From Clostridia bacterium (GTDB lineage: Bacteria > Bacillota > Clostridia > Oscillospirales > CAG-272): a stretch of 49,023 bases of DNA. The DNA is taken from assembly GCA_017482355.1 (NCBI GenBank), contig JAFUNJ010000015.1, positions 1 through 49,023 of the forward strand, in the 5' to 3' direction. Shown here piece after piece: positions 7,746-16,973 of this stretch; position 1 is the stretch's first letter, and each line of letters begins with the position of its first letter. The notes beneath the pieces are model-generated. The model did no database searches. It had not been told where the DNA came from and saw only the letters and a list, made by a program, of their open reading frames with translations. A program made the position numbers and the translations under genes.

Positions 7746-8360
7746 ATGAAGATAATTAGAACAATATTGATTTTCACGCTGGTTTTCGCATTGGCATCAT
7801 GCGGCAAATCTAAAGGTGATACTTCAAAAATCAAAGATACTGACCCTGCAAACACAGACAAAATAGACTTTACAAGCATAGACAAAATAGAAGTGGCCTA
7901 CTTTTCCAGAATTATCGCTTTGACTGATGAGCAAATGGCATACGTAATATCGCTATGGCAGGAAGGTAAGTGGACGCCGGGAGAGTGTAAAACACATCGT
8001 GAATACCAATTCGATGCGGGCGACCTTGTTTTAACGTTCCACTTGCTAGGCGGGGAATTCTATGACGAGACCAACAACAGAACCCTTTTCATATCCGATG
8101 AACAAATCGAAGTGTTAAGATCGTACATAGCGACCGTTAGCGCCGACGCTCTCGCTCAGATCTCCGTCGGAATGACGATATCTCAAGTAGGAAGTATACT
8201 CAGGGCGCCGGGAACGCCTGACGGCGAATTGGGAGGATATAAATATTTATGTGACGATAGTTCGGAATACTTTATAAGCCTTGCAGTTGACGATGAACTC
8301 AAAACAGCCGTCGTTACCGGCATCACAAAAATTGAAACGGAAGCATCTCCCGAAGCATGA
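7746..8360 (+). CDS. Lipoprotein with a BamE/SmpA-like motif
   Basis: A 204-residue lipoprotein. The signal MKIIRTILIFTLVFA ends with lipobox LASC (Cys19), followed by a Lys/Asp/Thr linker. The middle part (about 40-130) has an IALTDEQMAYVISLWQEGKW block. The last third contains VGMTISQVGSILRAPGTPDG, resembling the V-G-M-T-x-x-Q-V...G-x-P turn of BamE/SmpA-type small beta domains found in many Gram-positive lipoproteins. The function is unknown. The ATG at 7746 is chosen for its GAGGAGG ribosome site and the promoter just upstream; a longer in-frame extension would overlap the preceding sigma gene. It is monocistronic. Confidence 0.83.
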   Translation: MKIIRTILIFTLVFALASCGKSKGDTSKIKDTDPANTDKIDFTSIDKIEVAYFSRIIALTDEQMAYVISLWQEGKWTPGECKTHREYQFDAGDLVLTFHLLGGEFYDETNNRTLFISDEQIEVLRSYIATVSADALAQISVGMTISQVGSILRAPGTPDGELGGYKYLCDDSSEYFISLAVDDELKTAVVTGITKIETEASPEA

Positions 8361-8365
8361 CAAAA

Positions 8366-8395
8366 AGCTCAGAGCCGCTTGGCTCTGAGCTTTCT
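8366..8395. terminator. Bidirectional terminator between convergent genes
   Basis: AGCTCAGAGCC and GGCTCTGAGCT pair perfectly around the loop GCTT, with A residues to the left and T residues to the right. It serves the lipoprotein gene on the plus strand and the ABC exporter operon on the minus strand. Confidence 0.88.
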
Positions 8396-10222
8396 TTATA
8401 TGATTCCTTGGATCGCTTCTTTTTCGTACTGACGGGTATAGAGGGAGTTATAGTAGCCCTTTGCCCTCATCAGTTCTTTATGCGTTCCCTGCTCGACGAT
8501 CTTTCCGTCCTTTACGACGATTATTACGTCGGCGTCGCGGACGGTCGAGAGGCGGTGTGCGATGATGAACGAGGTTCTGCCTTCTGTCACCTTTGTCAGC
8601 GCCTTTTGGATTATCTGCTCGGTCATCGTATCGACTGACGACGTTGCTTCGTCGAGTATCAGAACTCTCGGCTCGCCGATTATTGCTCTTGCGAAGGAGA
8701 TAAGCTGTTTTTCGCCCGTCGAGAGCAGGTCTCCGCCCTCTCCGACCTCGCTGTCGAGTCCTTTGTCCATCTTTTCGACGACCTTATCGGCAGATACCGT
8801 TCGGAGCGCTTCCCACATTTCCTCGTCCGTTGCGTCGGGCTTACCGTAGCGCAGATTCTCGCGCACGCTTCCCGAGAATAGGTGAGGCGCTTGCAGGACG
8901 TAGCCGATATTCGAATGCATCCATAGCTGCGAGCGCTCGCGTAGGTCGCGTCCGTCGACGAGCACTCTTCCCTCGGTCGGCTCGTAGAGACGGCAGACGA
9001 GGTTTACGAGCGTCGATTTGCCTGCGCCCGTTTCACCGACTATTGCGACGCGCGTTCCCATCGGGATATTGAGCGAGAAGTTTTCAAGCACCTGCTCATC
9101 GCCGTCGGGATAGGTAAACGACACGTTTTCAAAGGCGATATCGCCGTGTATCGGCTCCCAGTTTTCCTTTTTCGGGTAGAAGGTGTCGCCGTATTTTTCG
9201 ATGACCTCGGGGGTATCAATAACGTCGGATTTCGTTTCAAGGAGCTTCGTTACACGCTCGATATTTACTCTCGTATTGACGAGGGTGCTTATCGCGTCGA
9301 TCACCCAAAGAAGGGGGTTTAATAGACCCTGCGCGTACGACATAAACGCCGAAAGCTTACCTACCTTGAACGCCTGCTCCTGCGTAAGTATTCCGCCGCG
9401 CCAAAGCACGAGCGCAAGCGCGATAAACGAGAAGAACGACACGCTCGACCAAAGCAGAACTCTGAAGCGTGTGACGGAGACCGACGTGCGCTTCATTTTA
9501 CGGGTATCCTGCTTGAATTCCGAGGATATTTTATCCTCGACGACGAGCGTCTTTATCGTTTTTGCGCCGACTATTGCTTCGTTATAGTCACCCGAAATTT
9601 TCGAGTTGAGCTCGCGGACGCTTCTGTTAAGCACCGTCAGTTTATTTAAGCACAGTGCGATGAGCAGTGCCGCTATCGGCATCACTGCGAGGACGCAGAG
9701 CGCGAGCTTCGCGTCGATCGAGAACATTACAATGATCGCGCCGACCATATAGGCGAGGTTCCAAATGCTGTCCATCAGCACCCACGAAACAAGCTCCCCG
9801 ATACGCGCCGTATCGGACATAACTCTTGAATGGATATATCCGACACTGTTCTGATTGAAATAGGAGAACGAAAGCGTCTGCAGATGGTTAAAGCAGTCCT
9901 TTTTTATATCGTGTCCGATATTCATTTCGACGTAGCTTGCCAGGTACATCGTTCGCGTATTCGACGCGACCTGTATTCCGAGAGCAAGAATATACAGTCC
10001 TATAAATATCGGTATACCCTTCAGCGTATTTGCGACGACGAAATTGTCTATCGCGTACTGCTGAAATAGCGGTATCGAAATGTCGATTATACTTCCGACG
10101 ATGCCGAGAACGAGCATTGTGATAAGCTTGCCCTTATAGGGCTTAAGGTAGGTCATGAGCTTCGGTATGCCGAAGCACTTAAGATGCGTATACTGCTGAT
10201 CTTTTTTCTTTTGCTTACTCAT
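8396..10222 (-). CDS. ABC exporter half, BmrD/TM288-like subunit
   Basis: A 608-residue half-transporter: a six-helix exporter-type membrane domain (about residues 30-320) followed by an ATPase domain. Walker A is GETGAGKST, Walker B is VLILDEATSSVD with the catalytic Glu intact, and the switch His is in IAHRLS. The signature loop is LSTGEKQ rather than LSGGQ. In heterodimeric exporters of the BmrC/BmrD and TM287/288 type, this pattern marks the subunit that carries the active Walker B but a poor signature. Its partner lies directly upstream and overlaps by 1 nt (TAATG). Likely exports drugs or lipophilic compounds; substrate not readable. Confidence 0.9.
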   Translation of the reverse strand: MSKQKKKDQQYTHLKCFGIPKLMTYLKPYKGKLITMLVLGIVGSIIDISIPLFQQYAIDNFVVANTLKGIPIFIGLYILALGIQVASNTRTMYLASYVEMNIGHDIKKDCFNHLQTLSFSYFNQNSVGYIHSRVMSDTARIGELVSWVLMDSIWNLAYMVGAIIVMFSIDAKLALCVLAVMPIAALLIALCLNKLTVLNRSVRELNSKISGDYNEAIVGAKTIKTLVVEDKISSEFKQDTRKMKRTSVSVTRFRVLLWSSVSFFSFIALALVLWRGGILTQEQAFKVGKLSAFMSYAQGLLNPLLWVIDAISTLVNTRVNIERVTKLLETKSDVIDTPEVIEKYGDTFYPKKENWEPIHGDIAFENVSFTYPDGDEQVLENFSLNIPMGTRVAIVGETGAGKSTLVNLVCRLYEPTEGRVLVDGRDLRERSQLWMHSNIGYVLQAPHLFSGSVRENLRYGKPDATDEEMWEALRTVSADKVVEKMDKGLDSEVGEGGDLLSTGEKQLISFARAIIGEPRVLILDEATSSVDTMTEQIIQKALTKVTEGRTSFIIAHRLSTVRDADVIIVVKDGKIVEQGTHKELMRAKGYYNSLYTRQYEKEAIQGII

Positions 10223-12069
10223 TACGCCACCTCCCCGTCAATATCGTCGGGATCGGACATTTGGATAGTATATATCTTTTTATATATGCCGTCCTCTTTT
10301 TGCATAAGAGTATTATGATCGCCCATTTCGGCAATCCTGCCGTGCTCGAGGACGATTATAAGGTCGGAGTTCATCAGAGTTGCCGTTCTGTGAGAGATAA
10401 GGAACACCGTACTGTCTCCGAGGTTGGTTGAAAGCGCGTTTCTTATCTTCGCGTCGGTCTCGGCATCGACAGCCGAAAGCGAGTCGTCGAAGATCATTAT
10501 CGGCGCGTTTTGCGTCAGCATTCTTGCTATCGCCGCTCTCTGCTTCTGTCCGCCCGAAAGGGTTACGCCCTTTTCGCCGACGAAGGTATCGTAGCCGTCG
10601 GTAAACGACATTACGGTCTCATCGAGACTTGCTATCGCCGCCGCACGGCGCACCTCGTCCATATTGACTGTATCGGACGTTATTGCGATATTTTCCGCGA
10701 GAGTACGCGAGAACAGGTACGGCTCCTGAAGGACCGTTCCGACGTTTCTTCTTATATGCTTTGCCTTTATGTCCTTGATGTCGGTTCCGTTTATCGTTAT
10801 CTTACCGCCGCTGCCGTCGTCAGGCAGGTCGTACAGGCGTCCGAGCAGGTGCATGAGCGTCGATTTACCCGAGCCGGTTCCGCCGAGGATTCCGACGGTG
10901 CTTCCCGCCTTTGCAGTGAAGGATATGTTATGTAGTAGCTCGGGGCAGTTATCGTATGCGAAGCTGACGTTATCAAATACTATGTCGCCGTGGAGATCGG
11001 GTTCTAACGCTCCCTCGCGGTCGGTCTCCGATTCGGAATCTAAGATATAGGCAAGGCGTTCCATTGATATTCCCGCCTTACTCATTTCCGATATCATTCT
11101 GCCTAGGCGGCGGATAGGCCATGACAGCATCGCGTTATAGGAAATGAACGCGATAAGCTCGCCCGACGTCATACCGCCGTTTACACAAAAGTTGACTCCG
11201 AGAATCACTATCAGCATTACCTGTATTCCCGAAAAAAGGTCGCCGAGCCCCCAGAACATCGAGGTGAGGCGGGAAAGCTTCAGCCATTTCATAAGATAGT
11301 TCTTATTGAGCTTTGCAAACTTATCGACCTCGTGCTTTTCGCGTCCGAAAGAACGGACGACACGTACACCCGTCAGGTTTTCCTGAGTTGCAGCGGAAAG
11401 CGCGCTTTCCGCTTCGTCACACTCCTTAAAGCCCTGACCTATCTTTTTGCCGAGAAGCGCAGAATAGATAAGTATCACGGGCAGTGTCAGGGTTGCAACT
11501 ATCGAGAGCTTGACATGCATACTGTACATCATAGTAAGCGAAAGTCCCACCTGAAGGACTATCTGCATAATTCCTATAAGTTGCTCGGAGAGGAAGTTCT
11601 TTACCGTCTCGACATCCGACGTACAACGCTGGATAACGTCTCCCGTCTGGTTTTTCATATGCCACGAGAACGGCAGAGTCTGAATGTGGTCGAAGAGTAG
11701 ATTTCTCATTCTCTCGACGAGCGTCTGCGACGCCTTTGCGTTCGACATTCTCTGAATATAGCGGAATATCGCCGCGGCGGTCGCAACGATCATTACGGCT
11801 ACGGCAAGCGTCCACAGGTTGTTGCGCAGAAAATCGACACCGCCGATGCCCGAGATAAGGTCGTTAGCATACTTCGGCAATCCCGACTTTTTATCGCCGA
11901 GAACCGTGTCAACTGCGTAACGGATTATCTGCGGATTGACCGTGTCGGTCACCGCAACGATTATCGACGCCACAATACTCACGATAAAAAAACGCTTGCT
12001 TCCGTAAAGGAATTTCACAAGCAGCTTGCCTTTACCGCTTTTCTTTTCTTTCTTGATTTCTTTCTTCAT
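10222..12069 (-). CDS. ABC exporter half, BmrC/TM287-like subunit
   Basis: A 615-residue half-transporter and the first gene of the two-gene exporter operon. A basic N-terminus (KKEKKSGKGK) precedes six membrane helices. The ATPase domain has Walker A LGGTGSGKST, a perfect LSGGQKQ signature, and Walker B IMIFDDSLSAVD, where the catalytic Glu is replaced by Asp. This is the complementary asymmetry to the downstream subunit: together they make one complete and one degenerate ATP site, as known for BmrC/BmrD-type heterodimers. A sigma-A promoter lies about 95-123 nt upstream, with a stem-loop in the leader. Confidence 0.9.
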   Translation of the reverse strand: MKKEIKKEKKSGKGKLLVKFLYGSKRFFIVSIVASIIVAVTDTVNPQIIRYAVDTVLGDKKSGLPKYANDLISGIGGVDFLRNNLWTLAVAVMIVATAAAIFRYIQRMSNAKASQTLVERMRNLLFDHIQTLPFSWHMKNQTGDVIQRCTSDVETVKNFLSEQLIGIMQIVLQVGLSLTMMYSMHVKLSIVATLTLPVILIYSALLGKKIGQGFKECDEAESALSAATQENLTGVRVVRSFGREKHEVDKFAKLNKNYLMKWLKLSRLTSMFWGLGDLFSGIQVMLIVILGVNFCVNGGMTSGELIAFISYNAMLSWPIRRLGRMISEMSKAGISMERLAYILDSESETDREGALEPDLHGDIVFDNVSFAYDNCPELLHNISFTAKAGSTVGILGGTGSGKSTLMHLLGRLYDLPDDGSGGKITINGTDIKDIKAKHIRRNVGTVLQEPYLFSRTLAENIAITSDTVNMDEVRRAAAIASLDETVMSFTDGYDTFVGEKGVTLSGGQKQRAAIARMLTQNAPIMIFDDSLSAVDAETDAKIRNALSTNLGDSTVFLISHRTATLMNSDLIIVLEHGRIAEMGDHNTLMQKEDGIYKKIYTIQMSDPDDIDGEVA

Positions 12070-12101
12070 TTTTCCTTGGTTTTTGATTCAAAAATTGATG
12101 G

Positions 12102-12126
12102 ATAGCACGCCTTCGGAGCGTGCTAT
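12102..12126 (-). other. Stem-loop in the leader of the ABC exporter operon
   Basis: ATAGCACGC and GCGTGCTAT pair in 9 bp around a 7-nt loop, between the promoter and the start codon at 12069. No run of T follows it in either direction, so it is not a clear terminator. It may stabilise the mRNA or take part in attenuation as reported for bmrCD-type operons; that is inference. Confidence 0.5.
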
Positions 12127-12163
12127 TGCGAAATTCCGTTCCATTTTTGAGATTCCAAGCTAT

Positions 12164-12192
12164 ATTTTAACATATACAATATAACATTTCAA
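12164..12192 (-). promoter_or_regulatory. Sigma-A promoter for the ABC exporter operon
   Basis: On the minus strand TTGAAA (12192-12187), 17-nt spacer, TAAAAT (12169-12164). The leader to the start codon at 12069 is about 90 nt. Confidence 0.72.
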
Positions 12193-12220
12193 TAGATAAT
12201 CGAAAGATTTTTAATGGAAG

Positions 12221-12246
12221 CAAAACGGGCGACCGATGGTCGCCCG
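12221..12246 (-). terminator. Probable terminator of the six-gene murD-region operon
   Basis: CGGGCGACC and GGTCGCCCG pair around a 3-nt loop, followed on the minus strand by TTTTG. The T run is short, so efficiency is uncertain. Confidence 0.6.
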
Positions 12247-12257
12247 CAAAAAATTAA

Positions 12258-13079
12258 TTATTCTTCTGTTTTGTCATCACTGACGGGAATGGGAATGAAG
12301 CCCTCCGTCATACGGCTTTTCTTTCCTCTTGTTTTAAGGTAGAAGAATCCGCCTATTGAAAAAACAACCGCGCCGATGAAGTTGACGAAGAGATCCTTCA
12401 TCGTGTCGATAAGACCTATATCGAGGTAGCCGTTTATCGGCAATAGTTCTCCGTTTACTACAGTCATTTTTATGCCGTCTATAACTATGACCTTATTACT
12501 GTTCGTCGGGTCGAGTGCGACGGATTTTATTGACGTTATGACGGTGTCTTTCTGCATATCGGTGCCGAGGAACATATCCATGCCGAACTCAAAAAATTCC
12601 CACAAAACACCGACTGTCATTGAGAAGCAGAACGCCGCGATTACTACGTATATCGGCGAAAGCTCAAAGCGGAATTTCTTGTTTCTGTTCAGCAGATCGA
12701 CAAGCGAAATTCCGACGCCGACGCAGATGAAGCCGTTCAGCGTATGTAGCATCGTATCCCAGCCGGGAACCCGGACGTAAAAGCTCGCAAGCTCGCCGAG
12801 GATCGTATGCGCGAATATAAAGCACATTACCACGACCTCAAGCGTTGTCGGAAGGTCGACCTTGAAGGTCTTTTCGACAAAGGGCGGCGCGAGGAGCATC
12901 ACTATCGTCAGAGCGCACATTGCGGCGCTTTCATAGTTGCCGAAAATTATTGACAGGATGAGAAGTATCAGCGCTATCATTCTCAGCGTTACGTAGACTG
13001 CAAAGCTGACCTTACTTTTCTTGATCTCGGCAACGAGTATATTCTTTTTTCTTATTTTCCTTTGCTTTTTATCTTTCAT
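12258..13079 (-). CDS. Multi-pass membrane protein, YjdF/DUF2238-like
   Basis: A 273-residue integral membrane protein. A Lys/Arg-rich N-terminus (about residues 1-20) is followed by about seven hydrophobic segments. Family-like features are the WDTMLHTLNGF block (about 125-135), VGVLWEFFEFGMDMFLG (about 175) and a DTMKDLFVNFIGAVV block near the end, the His/Trp/Glu/Asp pattern seen in YjdF/DUF2238-type proteins of unknown function. A polar insert of about 40 residues lies between the last two membrane segments. It is the last gene of the operon, 2 nt after the phosphoesterase, and is followed by a hairpin. The family match is by motif only. Confidence 0.7.
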   Translation of the reverse strand: MKDKKQRKIRKKNILVAEIKKSKVSFAVYVTLRMIALILLILSIIFGNYESAAMCALTIVMLLAPPFVEKTFKVDLPTTLEVVVMCFIFAHTILGELASFYVRVPGWDTMLHTLNGFICVGVGISLVDLLNRNKKFRFELSPIYVVIAAFCFSMTVGVLWEFFEFGMDMFLGTDMQKDTVITSIKSVALDPTNSNKVIVIDGIKMTVVNGELLPINGYLDIGLIDTMKDLFVNFIGAVVFSIGGFFYLKTRGKKSRMTEGFIPIPVSDDKTEE

Positions 13080-13081
13080 TT

Positions 13082-13600
13082 TCAGTCCTCAAGAGAGAAC
13101 GGAGTGAAAACGCCGTTTTCGTATATAATTCCGCCGCGGCTCGTTCCTCCCTTAGGGATAGATACCGAGCCGGGGTTTATATAGGTAAAGCTTCCCATAT
13201 TGCGTCTTTCCGCGACGTGGGTATGTCCGCCGAGAAGAAACGCGCCTTTTTTTATTTTGGGCGGATTTTCGGGGGAATATTTGTGACCGTGAGTTGCGAA
13301 TATTTCAACGTTTCCGTCATAAATTACCGCGCTGTCGCTGAGCACATCGAAATCCAGCACCATCTGATCGACCTCGGTGTCGCAGTTTCCGCGCACGCAG
13401 ACGAGCTTGTCTGAAAGTGGATTGAGCATTGCGATGACCTCTTTGGGGGCGTAGTCTCTCGGAAGGTCGTTGCGCGGACCGTGGTAGAGTATGTCTCCGA
13501 GCAGAAGTATTCTGTCGGGGTTTTCATTGTTTATTACCTCGACTAGCTTTTTACAGTAGTACGCCGAACCGTGTATATCGGATGCGATTATCAGTTTCAT
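13082..13600 (-). CDS. yfcE: YfcE/MJ0936-type phosphodiesterase
   Basis: A 172-residue cytoplasmic metallophosphoesterase. Motifs in order: ASDIHGS (6-12), LLGDILYHGP (about 33-42), VRGNCDTEVDQ (about 70-80), FATHGHKY (about 105) and LGGHTHVAE, then the NPGSVSIPKGG block typical of YfcE-like enzymes. These hydrolyse phosphodiesters with bound Mn or similar metals; the cellular substrate is not known for most members. The gene starts 1 nt after nnrD and is the fifth gene of the operon. Length and motif order fit YfcE closely. Confidence 0.9.
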   Translation of the reverse strand: MKLIIASDIHGSAYYCKKLVEVINNENPDRILLLGDILYHGPRNDLPRDYAPKEVIAMLNPLSDKLVCVRGNCDTEVDQMVLDFDVLSDSAVIYDGNVEIFATHGHKYSPENPPKIKKGAFLLGGHTHVAERRNMGSFTYINPGSVSIPKGGTSRGGIIYENGVFTPFSLED

Positions 13601-13601
13601 T

Positions 13602-14465
13602 TTAGCTCCTTAATTCCTTAAAAACTGCCGAAAGACAGGTTATAACGTCGCTCGGAAGCACGCTTTCCTCCGCCATAATGCTCGACGCGGCAAGTCCTGC
13701 TTCGCTATGAATTATCGCTCCGCAAAGCGCGGCGTCGTAGGGGGCAAGTCCCTGCGCCGAGAGCGACGCGATAATGCCCGAAAGAACATCGCCCGAGCCG
13801 CCCTTAGCGAGCCCGGAATTCTCGCGGTCAAGGGTCATACATTTTCCCTCGGGAGAGGCGATGACGGTTATAGAATCCTTAAGCACCGTTACGCAGTTAA
13901 ACTTCTTTGAAAAATCGAGAGCGACTCTCTCGCGGTTTTCCTTTATCTCCGAAATGCTCATTTTGGTGAGACGCGACATTTCGCCGACGTGCGGAGTGAT
14001 TATCGGTATTTTCTTCGCGTTCAGGAGCTTTTCGGGGCAGGTTTTGATGCTGTTAAGCCCGTCCGCGTCGATTATCAGCGTGCTTTCGTAATTCGAAAGC
14101 ACGGCGCTGACTACCTCTTCTGTATCAAAGCAGTCTGTCATTCCGATTCCTACGAGAACCGAACTGCTTTTCGCGATATGCTTCATTTTCGAAACGAAGC
14201 TGTCCGCGCTCATTGCGCCGTTTATGTTTTCCTCTATCGGCTGAAAGATTATTTCGGGGCGCCGTGACACCGCGGCGGATATTACCTTTTCGGTCGAACA
14301 CAGACGACAGATGCCGACGCCGCTTCGGAGCGCGGCTTCGCAGGCAAGTATCGACGCGCCGCGGCATTTTTCCGATCCGCCGACGACTGTCAGCGTACCG
14401 AACGTGCCTTTATTTGCGCTTTTTTCGCGCTTCGGAATAAGCGTTTTTACGAGATTTTTTATCAT
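13602..14465 (-). CDS. nnrD: ADP-dependent NAD(P)H-hydrate dehydratase
   Basis: A 287-residue ribokinase-fold enzyme that repairs hydrated NADH/NADPH using ADP. Visible blocks: GTLTVVGGSEKCRGA near the N-terminus, a SGVGICRL strand, IDADGLNSI (about 137-145), ITPHVGEMSRL (about 160) and the nucleotide-binding NSGLAKGGSGDVLSGI loop (about 220). This is the stand-alone C-terminal half of YjeF/Nnr; the epimerase half is absent here. The start codon overlaps the murD stop by 4 nt (ATGA), so the two are coupled. It matches the length of stand-alone dehydratases. Confidence 0.92.
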   Translation of the reverse strand: MIKNLVKTLIPKREKSANKGTFGTLTVVGGSEKCRGASILACEAALRSGVGICRLCSTEKVISAAVSRRPEIIFQPIEENINGAMSADSFVSKMKHIAKSSSVLVGIGMTDCFDTEEVVSAVLSNYESTLIIDADGLNSIKTCPEKLLNAKKIPIITPHVGEMSRLTKMSISEIKENRERVALDFSKKFNCVTVLKDSITVIASPEGKCMTLDRENSGLAKGGSGDVLSGIIASLSAQGLAPYDAALCGAIIHSEAGLAASSIMAEESVLPSDVITCLSAVFKELRS

Positions 14466-15808
14466 AGATTTTTTATGATTTCCTTGAAGGTATTTCCTCT
14501 GACCTCAAAATTCGGGAATGCGTCGAAGCTTGCGCATGCGGGGGAAAGAAGGACTGTGTCTCCGTCCTGTGCCTCGTTATGCGCCGCCAGGATCGCGTCC
14601 TTGAAGTCGGGCTTTTCGATAATTTTTATCGCGTCCTCGGTATAGTCCTTATGATTTACCAGCGCGTCCTTTATCTTCTGCGCGGTCGCGCCCGTGAGGA
14701 CTACCGTTTTCGCCTTTTTAAGAAGCACGTCGGCAAGCGGCTCAAACGGTATCTTCTTATCGTATCCGCCGCAAATTACTATCACCTTTTCCTTAAAGGA
14801 ATTGAGCGCCGCGGCGCTTCTCGTAGGTGAAGAATCTATCGAGCTGTTATAGTAGCTTACTCCATTAAGACGGCGGACAAGCTCGATTCTATGCTCAACG
14901 CCGCCGAAGGTCTTTGCGACTTTTTCGAATACTGCATCGTCGACGATACCGTCAAGAGCGCAGATTATGCCGCAATAGTTTTCGATATTGTGTTTACCGG
15001 GAATGAGTATATCCTCGGTATTGAGAACGGTTCTGCCGTTGACTGTTATTTTTCCATTTTCTACCTTTGCATATCCGTTAAGGAAATAACGGACCTCAAC
15101 GCCCTCGGGGGCGTCCGCGCCGAGGTTTTTCGTCACATCGTTTTCACCGTTAAGAACGAGGATAGAGCCGGGCTTTGCGTTAAGGTAAATGTTCTTTTTC
15201 GCCTCGACGTACTCCTCCATTCCCTTGTGGTAATCGAGGTGGTTCGGCGAAAGGTTGGTAATGAGCGATATCTCGGGGGAATGCTTCATCGTATGAAGCT
15301 GGAAGGACGACAGTTCGACGACCGCAAAGCAGGTTTCGTCCATTTTGCCGACCTCGGGCAGAAGCGGCCTTCCTATGTTTCCGCCGACGAATATCTTATC
15401 CTCGCCGTACTGCTCGCAGAGGCATTTATAGATAAGCGTCGTTGAGGTCGTTTTACCGTCAGATCCGGTCACACCTATTATTTTGCATGGGCAATCCTCA
15501 AAAAACTGCTCCATTTCGCTCGTCAAGACAGCGCCCTTTTCGACCGCCGCCGAAATTTCGGGCAGGTCGTAACGAAGTCCGGGGGCTTTGAAGATAACAT
15601 CTGCGTCGATACCGGATAGATATCCCTCTCCGCAGACGAAATCTACGCCCTGCTCCTTATATGCCTTTACTGCTTCGGGCAGGTTATCAAACTCCTTTTT
15701 ATCCCTTGCGGTAACGACCGCTCCGCGTGAAAGGAGCCACGGTATAAGGGGCGTATTTGAGATACCGAGTCCTATTACAGTAACCTTTTTGCCGTTAAAG
15801 TTCTTCAT
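14462..15808 (-). CDS. murD: UDP-N-acetylmuramoylalanine--D-glutamate ligase
   Basis: A 448-residue cytoplasmic peptidoglycan-precursor enzyme that adds D-Glu to UDP-MurNAc-L-Ala. It has an N-terminal dinucleotide-like UDP-binding domain (KKVTVIGLGISN), the ATP loop GVTGSDGKTTST (about 115-126), VVELSSFQL, NLSPNHLDYH, and the C-terminal ligase block with SSIDSSPTRSAAAL and IICGGYDKKIPFE. Length and order match MurD. It lies between a cysteine desulfurase and nnrD rather than in the mraY-ftsW cell-division cluster where murD usually sits, which is mildly unusual. Confidence 0.94.
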   Translation of the reverse strand: MKNFNGKKVTVIGLGISNTPLIPWLLSRGAVVTARDKKEFDNLPEAVKAYKEQGVDFVCGEGYLSGIDADVIFKAPGLRYDLPEISAAVEKGAVLTSEMEQFFEDCPCKIIGVTGSDGKTTSTTLIYKCLCEQYGEDKIFVGGNIGRPLLPEVGKMDETCFAVVELSSFQLHTMKHSPEISLITNLSPNHLDYHKGMEEYVEAKKNIYLNAKPGSILVLNGENDVTKNLGADAPEGVEVRYFLNGYAKVENGKITVNGRTVLNTEDILIPGKHNIENYCGIICALDGIVDDAVFEKVAKTFGGVEHRIELVRRLNGVSYYNSSIDSSPTRSAAALNSFKEKVIVICGGYDKKIPFEPLADVLLKKAKTVVLTGATAQKIKDALVNHKDYTEDAIKIIEKPDFKDAILAAHNEAQDGDTVLLSPACASFDAFPNFEVRGNTFKEIIKNL

Positions 15809-15809
15809 A

Positions 15810-16973
15810 TTATCTCTTTCTTACCAGCTTACTTAGCGTTTCGTTCAAGCTCTTTGCGAAAATTTCGATTTCTTCTTCGTTGTTATCGTGTGAAAGACTT
15901 ACTCTGACCGTCGAGTCTGCTTTATCGGGAGTGTGCCCGAATGCCGTCAGCACCGAGCTTGTTTTCAGCTTCTTCGACGAGCAAGCAGACCCTGCCGAAA
16001 TATATATTCCCTCGCTTGAGAGCGCACGGACAAGCACCTCGCTCTTAACGCCCTCTGCCGTCAAGCTGATTATATGCGGCAGATATTCCCCCTGCGGCAC
16101 GTTGACTGTCACTTCTTCGGGAAGAAGCGACGCAAGCTTTTCGCGCAGAGACGAAACGTATTCGTAATTCTCGTTTATTTTATTCTTATGCTCCGATATT
16201 GCGCAAGAGAACGCCGCAATTCCGGGAAGATTTTCGGTTCCCGAGCGAAGTCCCTGCTCCTGACCGCCGCCGAATATTACGGGGCTTATCTGTTTTTTCG
16301 TCAGAAGCGTATTTTCACATATAAGCGCTCCTACGCCCTTCGGCGCGCCGATCTTATGTGCGCTTACCGTCATAAGGTCACATCCAAGCTTCGAAATATT
16401 TATCGGAAGCTTCATATACGCCTGAATCGCGTCGCAGTGCGTTAGCGCGTTAGGACAGCGTTTTTTGACCTCGGAAAATATATTTTTAACGTCATAGATC
16501 GCGCCCGTTTCGTTATTGACGAGCATGATGGAAACAAGCACTGTTTCGGGGGTAAGAGCCAAAACAAGCTCGTTCATATCTATTACACCGCCCTTAGTCG
16601 AAAGGCGGACGACATCAGCACCGTTTTTCTCGGCTTCGACTATCGGCGAAAGGACTGCGGGGTGCTCGCTGTCAGTCGTGATTATCCTCGGCTTAAAGCG
16701 ATAATTCTTTGCGTTCAGAACACCCGTTATCGCCATATTGTCGGCTTCGGTACCGCTGCCCGTAAAGAAAACGGTATAGTTTCCGCGAGGGCGGACACCG
16801 AGCGACGAGAGGACTGCGTTTCTTGCTTCAGTCAGGATTCCCGACGCAGTGACGCCTCTGCCGTGTACCGACGAGGGATTACCGTATTCCTCGGTCATCA
16901 CCTTATACGCCATATCCGCCGCGCTTTTCAGCACTCTGGTCGTAGCGCTGTTATCAAAATAGATATCATTCAT
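15810..16973 (-). CDS. Cysteine desulfurase (NifS/IscS family)
   Basis: A 387-residue PLP enzyme that takes sulfur from cysteine for Fe-S clusters or tRNA thiolation. Features: YFDNSATTRV at the N-terminus, GSGTEADNMAI (about 72-82), HCDAIQA, the PLP lysine in SAHKIGAPKGVG (about 205), GGGQEQGLRSGTEN, and the catalytic cysteine in SAGSACSSKKLKTS (about 330). The start overlaps the upstream lipoprotein stop by 1 nt (TAATG). No iscU or mnmA gene lies next to it in this window, so its acceptor cannot be assigned; its position in a cell-envelope operon does not help. Confidence 0.92.
   Translation of the reverse strand: MNDIYFDNSATTRVLKSAADMAYKVMTEEYGNPSSVHGRGVTASGILTEARNAVLSSLGVRPRGNYTVFFTGSGTEADNMAITGVLNAKNYRFKPRIITTDSEHPAVLSPIVEAEKNGADVVRLSTKGGVIDMNELVLALTPETVLVSIMLVNNETGAIYDVKNIFSEVKKRCPNALTHCDAIQAYMKLPINISKLGCDLMTVSAHKIGAPKGVGALICENTLLTKKQISPVIFGGGQEQGLRSGTENLPGIAAFSCAISEHKNKINENYEYVSSLREKLASLLPEEVTVNVPQGEYLPHIISLTAEGVKSEVLVRALSSEGIYISAGSACSSKKLKTSSVLTAFGHTPDKADSTVRVSLSHDNNEEEIEIFAKSLNETLSKLVRKR

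Noticed and set aside
12097-12130. Terminator in front of the ABC exporter gene
   Set aside because: The hairpin lacks a following T run in both directions.
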